From assembly GCA_001898485.1 (NCBI GenBank), contig MKTY01000021.1, positions 34,143 to 98,142 on the forward strand: 64,000 nt of DNA, written 5' to 3'. Shown piece by piece: positions 55,053-63,417 of the stretch. Both the position numbers and the translations under genes were made by a program. The notes beneath the pieces were generated by a model. That model was not told the origin of the DNA, did no database searches, and saw only the letters and a list, made by a program, of their open reading frames with translations. The stretch is from Sphingobacteriales bacterium 46-32 (GTDB lineage: Bacteria; Bacteroidota; Bacteroidia; Chitinophagales; Chitinophagaceae). The stretch's first letter is position 1; each line of letters starts with the position of its first letter.

Positions 55053-56087
55053 TTAAAACTGCCCGCTGTCCACATCTTTGATAAACCGGATCACTCCATT
55101 CATAAACACCTGCTGATCATCCCACATGGCCAGGTGGCTGCCATTGGGGCAATACAGATAACGGCCTTTTTGTACCTGCTTGCTTTGCGTTTCCATCGCA
55201 GCAGGATCCATAGTATCGTATTTGGCTCCGATCATTAATGTGGGAACCTTTATCTCTTTTAACCGAGCGGTGATATCCCAGTTGGCCAGGCGACCGGCAA
55301 TCCCAAACTCCGAAGGGCCCTGCATGAGTGTGTAAATCGAGCCATTGGCATGTTTCAGGGCGCGGTTTACAGCGTCGGGAAACTGCGGTAAACGGCAGAC
55401 ATGTTTTGCATAAAAATTAGGCATCAGCAATTCCATATAACGCGGATTGGCAAAATCGCCCTTTGCTTCCAGTGCCCTGATCTCTGCGAGCACAGCCGGA
55501 TCCATTTGTTTGGCGAGCACTTCATTGGCATAGCGGCCATACTGCGGACAGCTGGCCATCATGTTTGCCACCAGCAGGGCTTTCATATTTTGCTGATACC
55601 GCAGTGCATACTCCATGCCGAGTATACCACCCCAGGAATTGCCCAGAACATAAAAATTAGTAGAATCTGCACCAATAGCTTTTCTCACCTGATCTACTTC
55701 ATCTGCAAACCGTTCTATTGTCCAGAGACTACTATCGGTTGGCTGATCACTATAATAGGAACCAAGCTGATCATATTCATAAAACTCAAACCCCTGCTGC
55801 GGAAAAAAACTTTCGAAACATTCCATATACTCATGCGTCATGGCCGGGCCACCATGCAGGAGGAGTATTTTGATACGTGGATTGTTGCCAAACCGTTTGG
55901 TCCATACATTGAAATTACCAACAGGAGTTTTTATCGGGATCAGCCGCACCCCTCCTGCCTGCACACCCGTATCACCATAATTGAAATATTCTGCTACACT
56001 CATAGCAGTAGCCTGATTGTTTTCTTTTTCTCTGCAGGAAAAAGTTACGAGGGCCAGAACAGCCAGCAGCAGGATAGAACGACTCAT
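55053..56087 (-). CDS. Proline iminopeptidase-like alpha/beta-hydrolase lipoprotein
   Basis: 344 aa. Lipobox TFSC with Cys18. Alpha/beta-hydrolase fold of peptidase family S33: oxyanion-region HGGP (LLLHGGPAMTHEYM), nucleophile Ser151 in VLGNSWGGILG, and His in NGSHLAMWD near the C-terminus; the Asp in AKYDTMDP. This resembles prolyl aminopeptidases, which free N-terminal proline, but lipid-anchored members can also cleave other peptides or esters. Divergent from the amidohydrolase gene. Confidence 0.85.
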   Translation of the reverse strand: MSRSILLLAVLALVTFSCREKENNQATAMSVAEYFNYGDTGVQAGGVRLIPIKTPVGNFNVWTKRFGNNPRIKILLLHGGPAMTHEYMECFESFFPQQGFEFYEYDQLGSYYSDQPTDSSLWTIERFADEVDQVRKAIGADSTNFYVLGNSWGGILGMEYALRYQQNMKALLVANMMASCPQYGRYANEVLAKQMDPAVLAEIRALEAKGDFANPRYMELLMPNFYAKHVCRLPQFPDAVNRALKHANGSIYTLMQGPSEFGIAGRLANWDITARLKEIKVPTLMIGAKYDTMDPAAMETQSKQVQKGRYLYCPNGSHLAMWDDQQVFMNGVIRFIKDVDSGQF

Positions 56088-56155
56088 TACAAAGTATTTG
56101 GTACAGAAAAGATAGGCATTAAATAATTATCTTGCCGGCCAACAATCTGAAAAAC

Positions 56156-57793
56156 ATGAGAACGCTGGCTGCCTGTGGGATGTTGCTGCTGATCATTTTC
56201 AGCAGCTGCAGTTCCCGTCAAAAAATTGATCTGCTCATTATTAACGGTACGGTGTATACGGTAGACACTGCCTTCAGTACTACAGAAGCTGTGGCCATTC
56301 GTGATGGCAAAATTGTTGCCACCGGCTCCACCGCTGACCTTCAGCAACAATATGAAGCCCGTGAAATCGTAGACGTCAAAGGACAATTTGTATACCCCGG
56401 CTTTATCGATGCACACGCCCATTTTGTAGGTTATGGTATCGGTTTGCAAACAGCCGATCTCACAGGTACCAATAGCTGGGAGGAGATTCTGACACGCCTG
56501 CGCGAATTTGCAACAACACAGCCCAATGGCTGGCTTATTGGCCGGGGCTGGGATCAGAACGACTGGGCAGTAAAAGAATTTCCCGACAATAAACAATTAA
56601 ACACACTTTTTCCCGACCGGCCCGTATTGCTTACACGGGTTGACGGTCACGCCGCCATTGCCAACCAAAAAGCGCTGGATATGGCAGGAGTAAAACCCGG
56701 CTTTAAACTTACCGGAGGCGAGGTGGAAGTAAGCAATGGTCAGCTTACCGGCATACTGGTCGACAATGCCGTAGATCTGGTCAGCACACATATCCCTGCC
56801 ATGGACGCAAGCAGTTATCGCGAAGCACTTCTTGATGCACAGCGTAATTGTTTTGCCATGGGACTAACTACTATCGACGATTGCGGACTCGGCTATAAAG
56901 ACGTGGAAGCTATTGACGGATTGCAGAAAAACGGTGCATTGAAAATGCGTCTTTATGTAATGCTGAGCGATGCAAAGGAAAACTTCGATTATCTCGACAA
57001 AAAGAAGATTATCAAAACAGACCGGCTGCATGTACGCTCATTTAAAGTATACGGCGACGGAGCACTGGGATCGAGAGGAGCCTGCCTGTTGCAACCTTAT
57101 TCCGACAAACCCGGCCATTATGGTTTCCTGCTGAGTCAGCCCGAGCATTTTGACTCCGTAGCCAATTGGATCGCCCAGCGCGATTTTCAGATGTGCACCC
57201 ATGCTATTGGCGACAGTGGCAACCGAACCATCCTGCACACCTACGGTAAATACCTGAAAGGCAAAAATGACCGTCGCTGGCGTATTGAACATGCCCAGGT
57301 TGTGTCGCCTGAAGATTTCTCACTTTTTGCCCAATGGTCTGTGATACCATCTGTACAGCCCACCCATGCCACCTCAGATATGTACTGGGCAGGCGACCGG
57401 TTGGGCGCACAACGGGTAAAAGGTGCTTATGCCTATAAGCAATTATTGCAGCAAAATGGCTGGCTTCCGCTGGGCACCGATTTCCCGGTCGAGGATATTT
57501 CTCCCTTCAAAACATTTTATGCAGCCGTAGTGCGGAAAGATGCCAAAGGATGGCCCGACAATGGGTTTCAACCCGAAAATGCACTCACCCGCGAAGAAGC
57601 GCTGCGTGGTATGACCATCTGGGCCGCCAAAGCCAACTTCGAAGAAAAAGAAAAAGGCAGTATTGAAGCAGGCAAATGGGCCGACCTGGTAATACTGGAT
57701 CAGGATCTGCTGAAAGCCGATGCCGGAAAACTGCTGAACATACGCCCAACAGCCACTTTCGTAGGCGGAGAAAAAGTTTATGAAAAGAAATAA
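56156..57793 (+). CDS. YtcJ-like amidohydrolase lipoprotein
   Basis: 545-aa metal-dependent amidohydrolase of the YtcJ group. Lipobox FSSC with Cys18, then the small N-terminal beta domain (LLIINGTVYTVDTAF), the metal-binding HxH at His87 and His89 (FIDAHAHF), the block VRSFKVYGDGALGSRGACL, CTHAIGDSGNR, and LGTDFPVEDISPF. The substrate is unknown; YtcJ relatives act on amides and cyclic imides. ATG at 56156 chosen over a TTG at 56132. It is 93 bases upstream of the glutamine amidotransferase gene on the same strand, though that gene has its own promoter candidate. Confidence 0.85.
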   Translation: MRTLAACGMLLLIIFSSCSSRQKIDLLIINGTVYTVDTAFSTTEAVAIRDGKIVATGSTADLQQQYEAREIVDVKGQFVYPGFIDAHAHFVGYGIGLQTADLTGTNSWEEILTRLREFATTQPNGWLIGRGWDQNDWAVKEFPDNKQLNTLFPDRPVLLTRVDGHAAIANQKALDMAGVKPGFKLTGGEVEVSNGQLTGILVDNAVDLVSTHIPAMDASSYREALLDAQRNCFAMGLTTIDDCGLGYKDVEAIDGLQKNGALKMRLYVMLSDAKENFDYLDKKKIIKTDRLHVRSFKVYGDGALGSRGACLLQPYSDKPGHYGFLLSQPEHFDSVANWIAQRDFQMCTHAIGDSGNRTILHTYGKYLKGKNDRRWRIEHAQVVSPEDFSLFAQWSVIPSVQPTHATSDMYWAGDRLGAQRVKGAYAYKQLLQQNGWLPLGTDFPVEDISPFKTFYAAVVRKDAKGWPDNGFQPENALTREEALRGMTIWAAKANFEEKEKGSIEAGKWADLVILDQDLLKADAGKLLNIRPTATFVGGEKVYEKK

Positions 57794-57851
57794 GGCCTCC
57801 GTGCCTATCAGTCTGAGGATCATAGCCTGGCGGGCCAAAGCCGCTACCAGC

Positions 57852-57882
57852 TTGGCTGCCCTACCAAAATGTCTTAAATTTG
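57852..57882 (+). promoter_or_regulatory. Bacteroidetes-type promoter of the amidotransferase gene
   Basis: The -33 TTG (57852-57854) and -7 TAAATTTG (57875-57882) are spaced 20 bases apart, matching the TTTG/TAnnTTTG consensus closely. The start codon at 57887 lies only 4 bases after the -7 box, so transcription would begin at or next to the ATG, giving a leaderless mRNA. Confidence 0.6.
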
Positions 57883-57886
57883 CACG

Positions 57887-58732
57887 ATGATTAGTAGCGA
57901 AAACCGACCCATTCGCATTGCAATACTTGACCTCTATGAAGGCCACGCCAATCAGGGTATGCGCTGTATCAGGCAGATCATCCAGGATTGGGCACTGAAA
58001 CAGGATTTGCAGGTGCAATGCAGGGAATTTGAAGTACGTCTGCGCCAGGAACTTCCCGACACCTCCTACGACATCTATATTAGTAGCGGAGGGCCCGGCG
58101 ACCCACTCAGCACCCGTTTCGATGACTGGGATATTGCCTGGTGCCGCTGGCTCAATGATATGCTCCGCTGGAATAGCAATCCTTCCAACACCGACAAAAA
58201 ACATATTTTCTTTATCTGCCACTCCTTCCAACTTGCCAGCCGTTATTTTAATGCCGGCCTCGTATGTAAACGCAAGTCTACCGCCTTCGGCGTATTCCCC
58301 GTTCACATGCTCGAAGCCGGACGCCAGGAAGAAGTATTCGAAGGACTGCGTGATCCGTTTTATGCCGTTGACAGCCGCGACTACCAGGTAATACAACCCA
58401 ATCATGAATTACTGCGTAAAGCTGGCGGCCGCATTCTTTGTATCGAAAAAATGCGCGCACATGTACCCTATGAGCGGGCGGTAATGGGTATACGTTTCAA
58501 CGATCATATGATCGGCACACAGTTTCATCCCGAAGCCGATGCCCAGGGCATGAGCATGTATCTGCGTACAGAAGAAAAAAGAAAAACCGTCATAGAAGGT
58601 CATGGTGAAGCAAAACTCAATAGCATGCTGGAGCAACTGGATGATCCGGACAAAATTTCCTGGACCTATGCCACTATACTCCCCAACTTCCTCACGCAGG
58701 CAGTAGGCCGCCATGAGATGGCAATAGTATAA
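57887..58732 (+). CDS. Class I glutamine amidotransferase-like protein
   Basis: 281-aa cytoplasmic GATase-I domain with a complete triad: Cys111 in FFICHSFQL, His214 and Glu216 in GTQFHPEADAQG. The oxyanion GGPGDP is at residues 68-73. Unlike GMP synthase or carbamoyl-phosphate synthase, no synthase domain is fused, so it probably releases ammonia for, or hydrolyses a gamma-glutamyl bond in, an unknown reaction. A neighbour 373 bases downstream is an ATP-grasp-like enzyme, which suggests an amide-forming or peptide-forming pathway. A terminator at 58759-58787 follows. Confidence 0.85.
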   Translation: MISSENRPIRIAILDLYEGHANQGMRCIRQIIQDWALKQDLQVQCREFEVRLRQELPDTSYDIYISSGGPGDPLSTRFDDWDIAWCRWLNDMLRWNSNPSNTDKKHIFFICHSFQLASRYFNAGLVCKRKSTAFGVFPVHMLEAGRQEEVFEGLRDPFYAVDSRDYQVIQPNHELLRKAGGRILCIEKMRAHVPYERAVMGIRFNDHMIGTQFHPEADAQGMSMYLRTEEKRKTVIEGHGEAKLNSMLEQLDDPDKISWTYATILPNFLTQAVGRHEMAIV

Positions 58733-58758
58733 TTGATTACAACTGGATAAAAGATTTT

Positions 58759-58787
58759 AAAAGCCGGCGTTCAACCGGCTTTTTTTA
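58759..58787 (+). terminator. Rho-independent terminator
   Basis: AAAAGCCGG (58759-58767), seven-base loop, CCGGCTTTT (58775-58783), then a further run of T. It ends the amidotransferase transcript. Confidence 0.9.
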
Positions 58788-59105
58788 TACAATTCTTAAA
58801 CTGACTATATTGTTTCGAGAAAATAGCACTAACCTGCCAGTCTTCCAGAAATATCCGAACCAGCACTTTTCTTCCTGACCTGGCTTTTTAGAAAAGAACA
58901 ACCAGGGGCTCACCTGCGTTATCTGCGCCGTGTGCGGGAAATTTCATTCATGGATAAATACGGAAAAGTGCATCCTGTGGGTAAAAAATATTCATAGCAA
59001 CTAATTCACCCGATGGTTTCTTTAAAGCCGTTATTCCGGGCCGCTTTCCATTTGGCTACAACAGCTTACTGCCGTAACTTCCCCATTACTAAAAAACATC
59101 CCTGA
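58788..59105. other. Intergenic gap before the ATP-grasp gene
   Basis: 318 bases without a convincing gene. A short segment GCGTTATCTGCG (near 58918) resembles part of the 159-bp repeats at the right end of the window. No promoter box was identified. Confidence 0.4.
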
Positions 59106-60305
59106 ATGATTCCCCATATACGGCAGCAGTTTAATCAAAATTTTACACCCGAGCGATACCAGGCTTTTCTGGAAGAACTGAACAGCGCCCATCCGGGTGC
59201 TATTGAATTCAGAGTAGCCGAAACGGCTGTGTTTGTTCCGAAAATTTTTAAACACAAATTGCTGGATGCCTGTGAGAGCATCGTAGACATCATTACCGAT
59301 CCTTCTTTTATCAGTAAGACCGATAAGGCTATACCTGCAAATCTGAATGTACCGGGTAATATAGGCCATAGCCAGTTTATTGCATTCGATTTTGGTATTT
59401 GTGTAAATGAAGATGGGACGTATGAACCGCAACTGATAGAAATGCAGGGATTCCCTTCGCTGTTTGCCTACGAAATATTGCTCGACGACGTATTCCGTAA
59501 TCACTTCACAGTGCCCGATTCATTTGCAGCCTACCTGGGTAACCATACGAAAGAAAGCTATATTGAAGAACTGAAAAATATCATTCTGGGCAAACATGCT
59601 CCCGAGCATGTAATACTGCTGGAAATATTTCCGCATCAGCAAAAAACGAGGATTGATTTTTACTGTACGCAGGACTACATCGGTATTCAACCCGTATGTA
59701 TAACAGAATTGATCAGAGAAGGAAAAAAACTGTTTTACCTCCGCAATGGAGAAAAGACTCCTGTTCACCGCATCTATAACCGGGTAATATTTGATGACCT
59801 GTTTCAGCAACCGGCAGAAGTACAGGAAAAAGGAAAAATCTTCTTCCAAGAGCTGGATGTGGAATGGGTGCCACATCCTTCCTGGTTTTACCGCATAAGC
59901 AAGTATACATTACCGTTTATCCGGCACCCTTATGTACCATCTACCTTTTTCCTTAATGAAATAACTCAATTACCTGCCGACCTGGAAAACTATGTATTAA
60001 AACCGCTTTTCTCCTTTGCCGGTCAGGGTGTGATCATTGATGTAACAGAAGAAGATGTAAAAGCCGTGAAGGACCCCGAAAACTGGATTCTGCAACGCAA
60101 AGTAAAATATGCCGACATCATTGAAACACCTGATATTCCCGCCAAGGCCGAGATTCGGATTTTTTATTTCTGGAAGGACGGCGATACGCGTCCGCATCCG
60201 GCCAATAACCTGGCCCGCCTCAGCAAAGGCAAGATGATCGGCGTTCGATACAACAAGGATAAGGAATGGGTAGGCGGCAGTCTTTGCTATTTTGAAAAAG
60301 ACTAA
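59106..60305 (+). CDS. ATP-grasp-like protein of unknown substrate
   Basis: 399-aa cytoplasmic protein. The C-terminal ~150 residues look like an ATP-grasp fold: ENYVLKPLFSFAGQGVIIDV (Lys and Gly-rich loop), WILQRKVKYADIIETPD, and AEIRIFYFWKDG. The N-terminal half starts MIPHIRQQFNQNFTPERYQA and has a block EPQLIEMQGFPSLFAYE. Such proteins usually ligate a carboxylate to an amine. Position near a GATase and a cupin suggests a small pathway, but no substrate can be inferred. The cupin gene follows 39 bases downstream. Confidence 0.75.
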   Translation: MIPHIRQQFNQNFTPERYQAFLEELNSAHPGAIEFRVAETAVFVPKIFKHKLLDACESIVDIITDPSFISKTDKAIPANLNVPGNIGHSQFIAFDFGICVNEDGTYEPQLIEMQGFPSLFAYEILLDDVFRNHFTVPDSFAAYLGNHTKESYIEELKNIILGKHAPEHVILLEIFPHQQKTRIDFYCTQDYIGIQPVCITELIREGKKLFYLRNGEKTPVHRIYNRVIFDDLFQQPAEVQEKGKIFFQELDVEWVPHPSWFYRISKYTLPFIRHPYVPSTFFLNEITQLPADLENYVLKPLFSFAGQGVIIDVTEEDVKAVKDPENWILQRKVKYADIIETPDIPAKAEIRIFYFWKDGDTRPHPANNLARLSKGKMIGVRYNKDKEWVGGSLCYFEKD

Positions 60306-60344
60306 CCTGTTTTATTTTTACACCACAGCAACCGATTTTTATTT

Positions 60345-60659
60345 ATGCCTTTACTTACCGATAATCCGGGCCGCCAACTGGCCCCGGGACTCACAGGACA
60401 CTACGTACATGGCCAGCAAATGACACTGGGCGTAGTGGAGATCGAAGCCGGCAGCCAGCTCGCTGCCCATCAACATCCACATGAGCAGATCACTTATATC
60501 CTCGAAGGCGAACTGGATATGAAGATTGGCGACGAACAGGTGACACTTTCTGCCGGCATGTGTTATGTAATACCTTCCAACACACTACACGGCGCCGTAG
60601 CAAAAGTTAACTGCCGTGTGCTGGATGTTTTTGCACCGGTTCGTGAAGATTACCGCTGA
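60345..60659 (+). CDS. Cupin domain protein
   Basis: 104-aa single-domain cupin with metal-binding residues in the first motif, HQHPHEQITYILEGELDMKIG, and the second motif around GMCYVIPSNTLHGA. It is the smallest type, usually a metal-binding isomerase, dioxygenase or sensor subunit. It is likely cotranscribed with the ATP-grasp gene. Its 3' end overlaps the remnant of a minus-strand gene by ten bases. Confidence 0.85.
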   Translation: MPLLTDNPGRQLAPGLTGHYVHGQQMTLGVVEIEAGSQLAAHQHPHEQITYILEGELDMKIGDEQVTLSAGMCYVIPSNTLHGAVAKVNCRVLDVFAPVREDYR

Positions 60660-60990
60660 CCGGAAGGCAGACCGTCCAGTATCTGCTCAATAGCTGCCTT
60701 ATCATCATAAGCAAGAATCTTTCCGTCGGAACCAATGAGTATATAGCTGGGGCGGCCATCTACTCCATAGTTTTTTATCATTTTTTCGTCGGCCAGCAGA
60801 TTGCGGTAATTTAATTGATTTGCTTTTACGATACGTCGTACGCCGGCTTCATTTTCCGAAGTGACGCCAAACAGTTCGACGCCTGCGCTACGATATTTTT
60901 CCGCTTTCTACTTCACTTCAGGAATTGCCAGTATGCAGGCTACAGAAAAGCTATCCGGGCAAATAAGCATCCATACGCAGTACTATACAT
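60650..60990 (-). pseudogene. Decayed thioredoxin-like (TlpA/AhpC-type) gene remnant
   Basis: On the minus strand a frame reads SVACILAIPEVK, then an in-frame stop (TAG at 60910-60908), then AEKYRSAGVELFGVTSENEAG and a run through YGVDGRPSYILIGSDGK to a normal stop at 60652-60650. The order matches the C-terminal half of TlpA/thiol-disulfide oxidoreductases (around the CxxC, then GVELVGVTSE and GVDGRPTFVLID). The active-site Cys pair is damaged (VACI), the N-terminus is missing and no start is left. Read as a broken gene. Confidence 0.7.
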
Positions 60991-60993
60991 AAC

Positions 60994-61022
60994 GCAAGAG
61001 GTCCGCATCACGGACCTCTTGC
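60994..61022 (-). terminator. Hairpin terminator after tex
   Basis: Perfect 12-base arms GCAAGAGGTCCG (60994-61005) and CGGACCTCTTGC (61011-61022) with loop CATCA. It lies 24 bases past the tex stop codon on the minus strand. The T-run is weak, so it may be a stabilising hairpin rather than a strong intrinsic terminator. Confidence 0.65.
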
Positions 61023-61046
61023 ATATAATTACCATAAAATGGATGC

Positions 61047-63311
61047 TTAATCCTTGAAATTCTTCTTCAGCTCCATCAGCTTTGCCTGAAAAGGATTCAG
61101 TGGTTCCGGTTTACGATTGGTTGCAGGTTTACCGGCACCGGGTTTGCCGGGCTTGCGATCAGTTGCTGATTTATCAGCGGCATTATCTTTCAGCGAAAGA
61201 GAAATACGCTTACGGGCCGTATCGACTTCCAGTACGGTAGCCATTACTTTTTGTCCCAGTTTCACGGCTTCATTCGGATCGCTGATATACCGGTTGCTCA
61301 GGTGCGAGATATGCACAAGGCCATCCTGCTTTACACCTACATCTACGAAAGCGCCAAAATTGGTGATATTGGTGACAATACCCGGCACGCGCATACCCGG
61401 TTTCAGGTCGTCCATGGTGCTGATGCCTTCGGCAAAACGAAATTCTTCGATGGGCGATCGGGGATCACGTCCCGGTTTCTCGAGTTCTTTCAGGATATCC
61501 TCGATAGTAAACTGACCTACTGTTTCCGATACAAAATCTTTAGCCTTTATTTGTTTCCGTACTTCAGGATTGCTGATCAGTTCGGCAATGCTGCAATTGG
61601 CTTTGGCCGCCATTTCCTCCACTACATGATAACTTTCTGGGTGTACCGCTGAGTTGTCGAGCGGATTAGCAGCACCTGGCACGCGCAAAAAGCCTGCACA
61701 CTGTTCAAAGGCTTTTGGCCCCAGCATAGATACTTTCTTCAACTCATCGCGGCTTTTAAAACCACCATTCTTTGTACGATACTCTACAATATTCTTAGCC
61801 ACGGTAGCACTCAATCCCGATACATACATCAGCAGGTGTTTGCTGGCTGTATTCAAATCCACTCCTACATAGTTAACACAACTTTCCACTACCTGGTCAA
61901 GCGATTCTTTTAGCCTGTTCTGGTTCACATCATGCTGATATTGTCCCACGCCGATGCTCTTGGCATCGATCTTTACCAGCTCACTCAGCGGATCGAGCAG
62001 ACGGCGTCCGATACTGATGGCTCCACGTACCGTCACATCTTCATCCGGAAATTCTTCGCGCGCCACTTCGCTGGCAGAGTAAATAGATGCGCCACTTTCG
62101 TTTACCATAAAGACCGATACCGGCTTACCAAAATCAATCCCACGCACCAGTTGTTCTGTTTCCTTGCTGGCTGTACCATTGCCATAGCCAATTGCTTCTA
62201 TATCGTAGCGGGCCACCAGTTCTTTAATGGTTTGAGTAGCACCATTCCAGTCATTTTGCGGAGCATGAGGAAAAATAGTCTGATACTTGAGGAACGTACC
62301 GTGCTCATCGAGACAAACTACTTTACAACCCGTACGGAAACCCGGGTCTATCGCCATTACGCGTTTATGGCCCAGCGGTGAAGCCAGTAGCAGCTGACGC
62401 AGATTTTCTGCAAATACCCTGATCGCTTCTTCGTCTGCTCTCGTCTTGCTGGCCATGCGAAACTCCGTTTCAATTGACGACTTTAACAGGCGGCTAAATG
62501 AATCTTCGATAGCCATGGCTACCTGCTGTGCAGCCGGGCCGCTGCTTTTGATAAATTTCCGTTTCAGCTCTTCCACAGCAGCTTCTTTCTCAATGCCGAT
62601 ATCCATAATCAGGAAGCCCTCTTTTTCACCACGCCTGATAGCCAGAATACGGTGCGAAGGACTATCAGCCAGCTGTTCGCTGAATTCGAAATAATCGCGA
62701 TACTTCTGTGCATCCGGTTCTTCTTTCTTAGAACTGAGTACACGGGAAGAAAGCACGGATTCTTCGGTAAACAGTTTGCGAACGGTGTTACGCGCTGTTT
62801 CGTTTTCGGCCACCCATTCGGCGATGATATCGCGTGCCCCCTGCAATGCTTCCGCTGTATCTTTTACCTGCTCATTCACAAACCGTGCTGCTTCGGCATC
62901 TACTTCCTGCAACTCCTGGTCAAAAAGCTGGCGGGCCAGTGGTTCCAGTCCTTTTTCGATCGCTACCGATGCTTTTGTCTTACGTTTGGGTTTATACGGC
63001 AGGTAAATATCTTCGAGCTCAGTTGCATTCAGACAATCTTCAATGCGCTTTTTGAGCTCAGGAGTCATTTTGCCTGCTTCCTCAATCGTTTTTACGATGG
63101 TCTCTTTCCGTTTTTCCAGCTCAGTAAAATATTTGAGCTGATCGATCACACTGGCAATAGCTACCTCATCGAGATTGCCGGTTGCTTCTTTCCGGTACCG
63201 GGCAATAAAGGGGATCGTCGATCCTTCTGCATGCAGATCGTGAATATTATTGATCTGCTTCATGGTAAGCGACAAAGTGCCCGCAATCTGCTGTAAATAT
63301 TTTAGCTCCAT
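61047..63311 (-). CDS. tex: Tex-family RNA-binding transcription accessory protein
   Basis: 754-aa cytoplasmic nucleic-acid-binding protein. Tex N-terminal helical region (TIPFIARYRKEATGNLDEV), the YqgF/RuvX-like domain (AIDPGFRTGCKVVCLDEHG), helix-hairpin-helix motifs (LSATVAKNIVEYRTKNG), and the C-terminal S1 RNA-binding domain (GMRVPGIVTNITNFGAFVDV) followed by a basic, Pro/Gly/Lys-rich tail. Length and order agree with other Tex proteins (about 750-780 aa). The start at 63311 was chosen because the frame upstream to 63443 lacks family content and overlaps the promoter. Role: proposed in transcription and RNA metabolism. Confidence 0.95.
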   Translation of the reverse strand: MELKYLQQIAGTLSLTMKQINNIHDLHAEGSTIPFIARYRKEATGNLDEVAIASVIDQLKYFTELEKRKETIVKTIEEAGKMTPELKKRIEDCLNATELEDIYLPYKPKRKTKASVAIEKGLEPLARQLFDQELQEVDAEAARFVNEQVKDTAEALQGARDIIAEWVAENETARNTVRKLFTEESVLSSRVLSSKKEEPDAQKYRDYFEFSEQLADSPSHRILAIRRGEKEGFLIMDIGIEKEAAVEELKRKFIKSSGPAAQQVAMAIEDSFSRLLKSSIETEFRMASKTRADEEAIRVFAENLRQLLLASPLGHKRVMAIDPGFRTGCKVVCLDEHGTFLKYQTIFPHAPQNDWNGATQTIKELVARYDIEAIGYGNGTASKETEQLVRGIDFGKPVSVFMVNESGASIYSASEVAREEFPDEDVTVRGAISIGRRLLDPLSELVKIDAKSIGVGQYQHDVNQNRLKESLDQVVESCVNYVGVDLNTASKHLLMYVSGLSATVAKNIVEYRTKNGGFKSRDELKKVSMLGPKAFEQCAGFLRVPGAANPLDNSAVHPESYHVVEEMAAKANCSIAELISNPEVRKQIKAKDFVSETVGQFTIEDILKELEKPGRDPRSPIEEFRFAEGISTMDDLKPGMRVPGIVTNITNFGAFVDVGVKQDGLVHISHLSNRYISDPNEAVKLGQKVMATVLEVDTARKRISLSLKDNAADKSATDRKPGKPGAGKPATNRKPEPLNPFQAKLMELKKNFKD

Positions 63312-63331
63312 AGGTTCATGTTTTGGGGGAG

Positions 63332-63358
63332 CAAATGTAACGGTAGCACTAAAACAAA
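63332..63358 (-). promoter_or_regulatory. Candidate promoter of tex
   Basis: On the minus strand TACATTTG (63339-63332) fits the -7 consensus TAnnTTTG, with a TTTG at 63358-63355 upstream; the spacing is 15 bases, a little short of the usual 19-21. The tex ATG is 20 bases downstream. Confidence 0.5.
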
Positions 63359-63417
63359 AAAATTTGTTTTTACTGCCGGAATCTGGTAAATCAGAAATCT
63401 TTGTTTGCCGCGGGAAT

